Shown piece by piece: positions 20,433-28,704 of a stretch of DNA of 28,704 bases. The position numbers and the translations under genes are program-made. Position 1 is the stretch's first letter; each line of letters begins with the position of its first letter. The notes under the pieces are model-generated. The model was not told the DNA's origin, searched no databases, and saw nothing but the letters and a program-made list of their open reading frames with translations. The DNA comes from Flammula alnicola (Eukaryota > Basidiomycota > Agaricomycetes > Agaricales > Strophariaceae). Where the stretch lies: assembly GCA_015499995.1 (NCBI GenBank), contig JADNRV010000504.1, positions 1 to 28,704 on the forward strand. Direction: 5' to 3'.

Positions 20433-22087
20433 ATGAGCAATAATAATCCTGCCGGTATCAATGGATACGGTGTAAAGAATTGTTCGTTCTTTGTGCTCCT
20501 TTCCATTACCGATTTCTCAGCGGCTTACCGACCCAATACTAATCTTAAAATTGACTGTATCAGATCCGGACGACGAAACACTCAAGGCCGCCCTCCATCA
20601 GTATGCAAAGGAGAGGCTTTCCACTCCTCAACGCCTCGCAAGACTTGAAGCGGAGCATAATTTGATTATTAAGTTTGTCATCTACCACCATTTTTTATCC
20701 GAGACGCATGCATTAAAATCAATTTGAACATATAGATCAGCCATGCTCTACAAACTCAACAAAAAATTTGCTGTTCCAAGTGCCAGAAAGCCTCCGCCTG
20801 GTGATGTCGCTACCCAAGCGGTCCTGGAGAAAGTTGCAAATGATCCTTCACAAGGGCGTGGTGTTGGAACGATTGGAACACTCCTCAGCAATGAAGGAAT
20901 GCCTCTTCCACGGTTCGTACTATGTCTATTTCATTGGTTTGCTTTCCTTGTCGCAAGCCGCAGTACTGATCATGAATTTAGTGATTTTATTCGCAAAGTG
21001 CTGTCTGTCCACGCTCCAGAGGGGCTGGCCCGTCGCTTCCCTGGTGCCAACCGCATTCAACGCTCGACCCTATCCTGCATCGGTCCAAACCACCAACATC
21101 ACGCTGATGGTCATGAAAAATTAAACGCGCAAGCCCTTAACATGGGTGGGGTTGGTATGAACATTTATGGAATCAAGGACCAATGGTCCTCCTTTGTTCT
21201 GCATCTCGTGGTTGTCCCTAATAATCGGCTCGCCACCACAATCGGTCATGTCCACCTAGACTGTGTCGAGAATCATAAATGTGAGTATTTTACTTACACT
21301 TCTTGTGAGTTATCATTGATTATGAATAGTGATACCTATCACATTTGTTACGGATAAAGGCACTGAGGTCGGTTACATTTTTGCCCACCAAACAGGTTTG
21401 CGGTATGTCGTAATGTAATATTCCTATTGCTGTCCTGTTTCGTTCAATTCGCTGCCAGGGAGACGTACGCAGCAGAGCTCGATGCTGAAAAGTTCCCACC
21501 GATGCTGCAGATGAGAAGTGTGCACAATACGCCAATCGAAGGACTTTGGCATTGGTTCCTGCAAACATTTGGAGTGAACCTCAAGGACGCCATTCGGAGC
21601 GGCTATGAAATCGGAATTTATAACCCTAACAATCCTGTTCATCCGTACGCGTTCAAAATCATCAATTTCTCTTCCCTCTACTGACCAATCTACCAGGAAT
21701 TTGTTCTATTGGTTATGGCCGAAGATTCTCCAAAACCAGCTCGACGAATTCGTACAATTTTGGAATAACCATAAAATTCGCACCCAGAAAGAGAAACCTA
21801 ATATGTCAGGCGCAACACCTAGGCATGGTTTCACCGTTCCAGAACCTCCCGCACAAGATTGTCGCATTGTTGTTGACCAACCAGTCATTGACGCGCTCCG
21901 TTCGCAGATTCCAATCTCGCGCGAAGATTCAATGCGATGGGTAGATGATGTGTTCGAGGAGTCAGCAAGGAATGCGTATAATATGGTTGGAAAGCCCTCT
22001 CTTAATAATCCTTTATCGGGCTGGGCAATCTTCTCGTCTATGGCACCTTTAATCAATGTTGCCGCTGTTGCATCGACGTCAACTTAG
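20433..22087 (+). CDS. Integrase-core (DDE-type) protein, full-length
   Basis: Member of the agaricomycete integrase core domain family, RNase H-fold DDE proteins related to retroviral integrases and transposases. Seven exons: 20433-20469, 20564-20672, 20736-20912, 20982-21280, 21330-21402, 21459-21644 and 21697-22087, giving 423 residues, all GT-AG, no internal stop. The N-terminal helical region (PDDETLKAALHQYAKERL, RLARLEAEHNLIIK) is DNA-binding-like, followed by SARKPPPGDVATQAVLEKVA. The core has HHADGHEKL (D150), TDKGTEVGY (D216) and NTPIEGLWHW (E259), so D-D-E is complete. The tail has LFYWLWPKILQNQLDEFVQF and NNHKIRTQKEKPNMSGATP. Either an active mobile-element gene or a domesticated one. 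Confidence 0.85.
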
Positions 22088-22147
22088 ATTTCACCACAAC
22101 TTATTTTAAATACAGCTTAAATGATGATGTATTTGAATTTTCTGACA

Positions 22148-22983
22148 CAGACCTTCGCTCTGGCTGCTTTGCCCAGTTGGCATGAGGTGGATCCGACAGA
22201 GCCGGCGGCGCCAGACACAACTAGGGTTTCGCCAGGTTTCAGCTCGCCAATCTTTTTGAGGCCCAATTTTCATATCGAAAGGTAAGTGATCGTGATTGAA
22301 ACCGACAGTAATGGAGGATAACATATGAAGTATGCTGTCAAGCCTAAAAAAATGGAGAGATAGGTGAGGCATGAGGCGCGGTTTATTATCTGGACCACGC
22401 ACCCGATGTTCCGAGCACGTTTAAGAAATCGAGGGGCTCAACACCAGGAGGAAGACTATGTCCATTTGCATTATGCGTTAGCGCCCAATTATTTGATGGC
22501 CAATTTCCAGGACCTACTCAATCTTATCGAGGGTTTTGACCTTCATCACAGCGTATTCCGTCATGCCTATTCGTGGTGGTGGGTATCAATAAACACGGCG
22601 TATATCCCAGTGAAAGTCAAAAGACGCACCCCAAGGTCCGCTAACATGGTCTCCGACTTTGAACTGGCTGACCAGACCAACCTCAATAATCACACCCAAA
22701 CCCAAAGCGCGCATAACCACCCCGACCTCTTAACTGACTTGCTCCAGTCCTGGTTGAACACATACCTCCCCAATTTGCACCGGGGGCAAATAACTCCTAA
22801 CGTCCCGAATATAACCTCTCATGGCAGGGTCCAAGCTGAGCCATGTGCATTGTACGAGAGCTTCTCCTTTGCCTGGCTTGATAGAAGAAAAGGGGACGAC
22901 TTCAGTCCTGAATGTGTCTGGCTCGATGTCACAACAGGTCGCGAGTTGACGACAATACGTTTGAACTGAGTTGGGCGCGACAT
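22148..22983 (-). pseudogene. Truncated NADP-dependent oxidoreductase (medium-chain, PTGR/LTB4DH-like)
   Basis: Reading minus from ATG at 22983: MSRPTQFKRIVVNSRP, then after a one-base loss near 22935 the other frame gives DIEPDTFRTEVVPFSSIKPG, WLSLDPAMRGYIRDVRSYLP, PPVQIGE, MRALGLGVIIEVG, FKVGDHVSGPWG, EYAVMKVKTLDKIE, VEPLDFLNVLGTSG, TAYF, and GELKPGETLVVSGAAGSVGS ending at about GKAARAKV. This is the N-terminal half of a zinc-independent MDR enzyme up to the Rossmann glycines; the C-terminal 160 or so residues are absent. At least two splice sites look decayed. Its broken end lies about 60 bp from the integrase-core stop codon. Confidence 0.82.
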
Positions 22984-23198
22984 AATTTTGTGTATATGTA
23001 AAACAAAAAATGGAAGAACAATGGAGATAGTAGTGGCAAACAAGAGTGTTATATTGAATAGTTTGTTGAATTTATATCATTATGAGAGGCAACAAGACGA
23101 CGTACGTTGTAGACCGGCTACAACATCCCCGACAACCTTGTGAACAGCCCGGCATACTCCGCAACCGGTGAAATAAATTTATCCGAAATCAAAAATCA

Positions 23199-23225
23199 AA
23201 ATCCTGCCGTAGAGCTCCCGCCAAC
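23199..23225 (-). repeat. Right copy of the 27-bp inverted repeat
   Basis: Exact reverse complement of 15772-15798 (ends GTAGAGCTCCCGCCAAC). The octamer GCTGCGTA follows after 4 bp at 23230-23237. Confidence 0.85.
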
Positions 23226-23237
23226 GCTAGCTGCGTA

Positions 23238-23673
23238 TACATTTATTTACAACCTTAGTGGTCTTTGGTCCTGGAGGATGTGTAATTGAGAATTGAGAAT
23301 GTAATTGTAAAAAAGAAGAGAGAATGGAAAAGAAAGAAAAAAAGCCACCCGGGCCGAAAGATGGTCACGTCCATGCGTCTGTGACAGATCGTGCAAATAT
23401 CGTGCAAAGGCTCAGTCACGGTTCGGTTCAAGAATTAGCGCGCAACTTAATACTTGGGTTATTGTTGCCCATTGCAACGCCTTATCCGATCCCCTTGTTC
23501 AATACATAAAGACGGGTCAAAGCCAGCACAAATCTTCCCTAAATACCTTAAAACTTGAGCCACTCTCGTGTACACTTACCTTCTCCACGCTCTTGCATTT
23601 CAATTCCCTTCTTTCAACTTGAACCTAACACCGACACAGGCCCCCTGCACGCCGCAACAGAGGTGAAAAGCAG
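23238..23673. promoter_or_regulatory. Upstream region of the helicase pseudogene
   Basis: 436 bp with no supported gene. AT-rich at the left (A-runs near 23305-23345) and CT-rich just before the ATG at 23674 (around 23565-23620), as in functional leaders in this window. Confidence 0.4.
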
Positions 23674-26600
23674 CATGCCTGCCGGTATCCAAGAAACCGT
23701 CAATGGTTTCGTCCAACTCTTCGAAGATGATCGACTTAACTCACAGGAAAAAATCACGGAGGCTCTTCTCGAACTCGCGACGTCCTTGCCCGAAAGCCAC
23801 TATGACCTTTTTTCAGACGTATCCTCTCTCCATCTTCAGGCGATATTGAGCCAACCTTAGCGCTTATACTCTCCTGTACGTCCATTTCGTTCTGTTTCTC
23901 CGCATTCTTTCTAACCACAAGCTCCGCACAGCGACTGAGTGTGCTGACGTTATTGGAAAATGGCTCTGCCACCATTTCCCTTCAAGTCCAGAAGATTTTT
24001 CTGGATCTCTTGCCGCTTCGATGCTTACGAACCTTTCTCACTTCCTTCCTTTCGCATACCCTTTCGAGCGAGAAACATTGCTGGAATTGGGATCTTACCG
24101 AGCGCGTGTCGAATATGCGCCTCGGGTCATTCAAGCATTGATTGAAAGCAGACAAAGAGCAGCTGCTCCTGAGCCTATCTCACCCATAACGACCGACGCT
24201 GAATTAGGTATGAAGGTCAAGCAGTCGCAACGACAGCGAAAGAGTGCAAAGGTTTACGCGAAATCTGTCTTCGATGTGGCCTTGATGAAAGCCTTCTCTG
24301 CCTTCCGAATTGATATTCCAAATGGTGATGACGATGGATACGAGCATGTCTTCACAATTTTAGAAGAGCAACTGGACATTCTAAAGGTTTTCAATGATGT
24401 CTTATCTCTCAGTGCCAATTCTAACATTCTATAGTTTTACCTCGATACCCTACGAGACGAAGCAGTTGAAGCATCTATTCGACGAAGATACATACCACAG
24501 GAAAGCTCGGTGGAGGAGCTAACGACTGCCAGTGCACTTAACGAAAAGCATTTGCCAGAGGAAAGTAGTTCGATCACCAGTACGCCAGCCGCTTTCCCTA
24601 TGGTTCAGCCTATGAAAGCGTGAGTTATGCCTTGCTCTAAGCTACAGACCGCTCATCTGTTGTTTAGTGCATTATACTTTGACAGTGCTGAAGGCTTTGG
24701 CGAATGGCGGATTTTGATATCTACGAGGGCTGACCGGGACTTGCGTGAGGCTCGTAGGAAGGATCCCAATTCTTTTAAAATTATCATCAAGAAAATCAAG
24801 TAAGCATTACCTTCTGGCAGCTAATCAAATACTACGAAATTTGTCGAATAGAGAACTGTCCAAGGGACATTTCTCTGATGACAACCAGAAGCGGCTGAAC
24901 GGTCCAAACACAGAAATTCCTATCTACGAAGCCAAGATGAAAAGGGATTCCAGATGATAGTCAGTGATACATCATCTCTATTCCTTGAAATTTTACCTTC
25001 ATTGTTATATAGTATCAGATAGACTGCATACCCGAATACGATGCCAGTGTAAGATATGGTCTCAGTGGATTATCGAGAATGACAACTAAATACTTGTTTA
25101 TCTTGGTTACCAGGTCGAAAGACAAAGTACGCTTATTGATTACATTTCTCTGACATGCCACTAAATCATTGCTGAAGTCATCAAGATTTTGGAGTTTATA
25201 CTCATGCTCAGATTGATAAGCGTTTATGGGATTCCGTCGGACACCAACTTGCTAGAAAGGGAAGAGAGTACCGACGAAGATGTTTGTTTCGAAATCGACC
25301 TCATGTTGCTGGTGATAACGTCTTCACTCCTGCGTGCTTTCCGCCCGCAGAACAAGTCAGTGAAGAAGACTCCGTTATCCCAGAACTTCCTCGTGAGAGT
25401 CTGGAGGAGGTCAGCTGTTACATTTTTTGTACATGAAAGTCATGACTGGACGCGGAATTCAGATGCATTCACTTCTCGTGTAAGCATACTTTCAATAGCC
25501 TACTCGTCCTGTGCTCACTTATTGCTTAGGCTGGAGAAATTTGTTCCCTTTTCACAAGTAAGCCGGTTCTTCCAGAGTGTCGGATGCGTTTGTGTTAAAA
25601 CATAATAAACTTCTTAGGCATTGCTTAACAGCAAGTCCTTGACTTCCATGTTATTCCTTGTGCTCATCTTTATTGGCAGGCATTATTGCGGATCTTGAGT
25701 CGCTCATGTATTCAATGTCAGGTCAGTCGCCCTTGTGCAAAAGAGATATGAGGCAAGGGAATATCAACTTATGAACCCTACTTTAGTCCGCAGGAGAAGG
25801 AAATTATCGAGCATCCTTATTCCTGTTACGTTCTCGCCGGAGTGGCACTGGGTATGTACCTAATTTCTTGCAGCAGAATGGCTAAACAACGGAATCGGAA
25901 TATCCAGGAAGACGACCACAATGTTATTCAAGATGCTGGGCATCGAACGTGCCTATGCAATGCGTAAAGACTCCATGCCGAAACCACGCCAGATATTTGT
26001 GACTCAGTCACGGGTTTTGCGGGTAAAGTAGAGGAATATTTTACCAAGTTACTTGAGTCTCTTTCTACCGCAGAGAGGACCGCGAAGAGCTTGCTCAGCT
26101 TATCAAGACAAAGAAACAGGAACAGACGATGGTCTTATTGATATTGATGACGATCGTAATTGGCGGGGTGATCTGCCCCAAAAGTTTAGTCAACTTCAGG
26201 ATGAACATTTTCCTCTATTCGTGACTTTCGATCGTGTAAGCTAACTGTCCGCTATACTGAAATGACCGAGTGCTCATCCGTGTACAGTTGGCATCGCTCT
26301 AGAAGCAGACATCTCCCAGAATTCAACGCGTGGGATATCATCTGGCGATAACTCAATTCCAGACACGAGCGACAGTGCGGTGAAAGCGTCGAAGCTGATT
26401 ACTTACGACACATTTCTGGGTCTTATGGCCCCGGTTTACCCAAATCTCAAGAAGGGTCTCGGTTTGTGATTCACTTGCTTCTAAACAACATTTCGTATGC
26501 TTAACATATTGATCTATGTTCAGATCCTGCACTTGTGTTCAGCGAATTAATGGGTAACGTTATATCCTCCCAAAGATCTCAATAATTCTATGTATCTCAT

Positions 26601-28704
26601 AAGAGGCTAGGTGTTATCCAAGGTTCGAAGAGTCGCTCAGCCATGAAAATCGTTTCCTTGACAAAATCTTATGAAACCTTAGTCATAGAGCTCAATATGC
26701 TTTTGCTAGTCGCCGTGATACTATATACTCAATCTTCTCCTGTACCTCAAGCAAAAGTATTCAAACAATGATATGACGTAGCAGATAGGTATGTCCCCAA
26801 AGATTGAAGTTTTGCACCACAGTGTCATACCTAATGGATAATCAGACGCACCGCTTATTGAACGCCTTTCAGGCTCTAGGCGTACCTGGTCAGAAGATTG
26901 ATTACCTGTGGGTTTCTTTGCTGGCCAATACCTTTCTGTGATGTTCAATTTTGAGCAGCTATGTGATGAAGCCAGGATAATCTTCTCATCGACGCACTCT
27001 GTCAGTTACCGTCATCTTGAATATTCTGACCGACTCAAGCAGTTCTTCAGTGTTGAGGTCTTTGGTCCGAAATCCAGATGGTTTGTTTTGGGCAGGTGAT
27101 ACCGCTCAGACCATATCAGTGGGCAGTTCCTTCAGATTTAATGATCTCAAGGCATTCTTGTTTCGTCTAGAGGTGCGTTTCTTGCTCTATGACCTTATTG
27201 CCGAACATCTCACTGATCTAATTTGCTTCAGAAACGACGAGAGGAGTCTATCTTGGGAAATAACTCTGCTTTTATGCAGGAGGCACCGCAAACGTTTCAG
27301 TTGGCCATTAATTATCGTTCACATGGTGGAATTATCCAATGTGCCCATTCCGTGATCGAGCTAATCACTGAATTTTGGCCGTATGCTATTGATATTCTAT
27401 CCAGAGAAAGAGGAGTAGTAGATGGGTCCAAGCCTGTTTTCTTCAGTGGTTGGGACAGTGATACAGTGCGCTATGTAAGACGTAGCACTTTGACTTGCAA
27501 GTATCTTGTCTCACCCTTTCTCTAGGAACAATTCTTATTTGGGGAATCGTGAGCAATTATTATTTCTGGTGGAGTAAAGTATAAACCTTTATCTCTGTAC
27601 AGCGGAAGTCCTATCGAGTTTGGAGCACAACAGTGTGAGTCCCATGATGTTCATTTTATGTAATTCATAGCTCATATATCATTTAGGCATCCTCGTACGC
27701 GATGAGGCCGCAAGGAGAGAACTTCGTAAACAAGTTGGCGACATTGGTCTGATAATGTAAGCTTAAATATAATGGCTTATTTTGACGTTTCTGATAATTC
27801 ATCAGGACTTATATGAGAGCAAAGGCCTTGAATTCGACGATGTAAATATTCTGATGCAGGATCAGGTCAGGATTTTGACTTCTTTGCCACACTAGGTTCT
27901 TCTTTATAAATTTTTCGAGCATTCAACCGTCGACCTTTCGCAATGGCGAATTGTTTTAAACCTACTGGCAAATACTCAATGTAGCCAGGATATGTCAGCG
28001 CCACGGTTCGATGAGATTCGCCATGCAGGGGTCTGCAGCGAGGTATGTATACCTGGCTGAAGATCACTGTCTGTACTGATGTTTATTCTTCTGCGCTCCA
28101 GTTGAAATTCCTATATGTGGCAATCACTCGAGCCAGAAAGAATTTGTGGATAGTAGACTGTTCTGAAAAGAGCGAACCCATGCGGGTATGGGTAGATCGT
28201 CTCAATGCATCCTTATATTCTAAAGAAATTCTGTTGATAGGTATTCTGGACCTCGAGGAACGAAATACAGAACTTGTACTCCTGGCACTGACGTTCCTCG
28301 TCTTGCGGTTCGTCGTCTCCTGAAGAATGGGAGAAATCCGGAAGGACGCTTTCTCAAACAAGCGATATTTGCAAGCTATGCACTGTTTTGAACGTGCTGG
28401 TTTGGATCGCGAAGTCGCTGTCTCCCACACATATTATCTTCGAGAGCAAGCTCGTTCCATATCACCTACTAGTTCGAAGCAATGTGTTTCATTGCGTCAG
28501 CAAGCTTTCCTCGCTGCAGCAGAGGCTTTCGTACAGTGTTCTGTTTCAGCTATCAACTCAAAGGAAACGAAGGCCTACCTCCGGAGTGCTGGGGACTGCT
28601 TTGAACATGCTCAAGAAGATTTTAGGGCGGCAGCATTTTCCCGAGCCGGAGAATACAACACAGCTGTCAAACTCTATCGCAAGTGTGCCAAATTCGATGA
28701 AGCA
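23674..28704 (+). pseudogene. UvrD-like helicase with TPR (TRANK1-like), frame-broken, runs off the window
   Basis: Large SF1A helicase family of agaricomycetes. Recognisable in order: MPAGIQETVNGFVQLF; GFGEWRILISTRADRDLREA; KGHFSDDNQKRLNGP; FGVYTHAQIDKRLWDS; IIEHPYSCYVL, then a damaged Walker A and KTTTMLFKMLGIERA; PRQIFVTQSRVL; QLQDEHFPLFVTFDR; a damaged DEAQD; NPDGLFWAGDTAQTISVGSS; QLAINYRSHGGI; GWDSDTVRY; QQCILVRDEAARRELRKQVG; LKFLYVAITRARKNLW; then TPR-type repeats (CFERAGLDREVAVSHTYYLR, CFEHAQEDF, AVKLYRKCAKFDEA) to the edge. Frame breaks lie near 23810, 24955, 25836, 26019, 26087, 26126, 26299, 26630, 26660-26790, 26965-26976, 27808, 28272, 28315 and 28352, nearly all one-base losses. 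Most introns keep splice sites; one is GC-AG (25631-25679). Assembly error is the alternative. Confidence 0.85.

Larger units (their letters stand above)
15770..23229. mobile_element. Candidate composite transposable segment, 7.45 kb between inverted repeats
   Basis: A 27-bp perfect inverted repeat (15772-15798 against 23199-23225), with weaker similarity for about 15-20 bp further inside, bounds the segment. The octamer GCTGCGTA occurs in direct orientation just outside both ends (15762-15769 and 23230-23237), offset by 2 and 4 bp, as a target duplication would. The interior holds a shortened integrase-core gene, a tandem repeat, an alpha-kinase gene, a full integrase-core gene and an oxidoreductase pseudogene. 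An 8-bp duplication is usual for hAT elements, but no hAT transposase is seen. The repeats and octamer are seen; unity as one element is inference. Confidence 0.45.

Noticed and set aside
22364..22969. 201-codon plus-strand open frame
   Set aside because: Antisense shadow of the oxidoreductase pseudogene, whose minus-strand motifs are clear.
25721..25796. Another single-base loss in the helicase at the MSGQ/QEKEII junction
   Set aside because: An alternative weaker donor (CA|GTCGCC) with acceptor TTTAG restores the frame, so a lesion is not required.

Overview
The window is nuclear DNA of a filamentous basidiomycete, most likely an agaricomycete. The evidence is dense small genes cut by many 45-100 nt GT-AG introns, short and micro-exons, and lineage-typical families: an alpha-type protein kinase with zinc-ribbon cysteines, integrase-core genes and a TRANK1-like UvrD helicase with TPRs. 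Exon joins below were worked out by hand from reading frame, splice consensus and remembered family motifs. No similarity search was run.

Left part (1 to about 15.4 kb) is conserved housekeeping DNA: the 5' end of DNA ligase I (-), ribosomal protein uS17/RPS11 (+), a PPZ-type Ser/Thr phosphatase (+), an EamA/SLC35F-like transporter (-), mitochondrial bL36 (+), dihydrofolate reductase (-), SGT1 (-), a GST-like protein (+) and a GT31 glycosyltransferase (+). All read through intact (a doubt about the last codons of GT31 is noted). Between ligase and RPS11 sits a 1.05-kb non-autonomous DNA element with about 90-bp terminal inverted repeats and an 11-bp flanking duplication, resembling a Mutator-type element.

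Right part (15.4 to 28.7 kb) is accessory. Two inverted copies of a 27-bp perfect sequence, flanked by the same 8-bp direct repeat, bracket about 7.45 kb (15772-23225). Inside are a shortened integrase-core paralogue (-), a tandem repeat, an intact-reading alpha-kinase gene (+) that needs one non-canonical GA-AG intron, a full-length integrase-core gene with its D-D-E residues (+), and a truncated NADP-dependent oxidoreductase pseudogene (-). I propose this as a composite or cargo-carrying transposable segment. Two unrelated nearby copies of a short element remain the alternative.

From 23674 to the right edge lies a large UvrD-helicase/TPR gene whose exons and splice sites are still recognisable but whose frame is broken about a dozen times, nearly always by loss of one base, including inside the Walker A loop. 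It is annotated as a pseudogene; uncorrected assembly error is the main alternative. I saw no tRNA, rRNA or CRISPR array.
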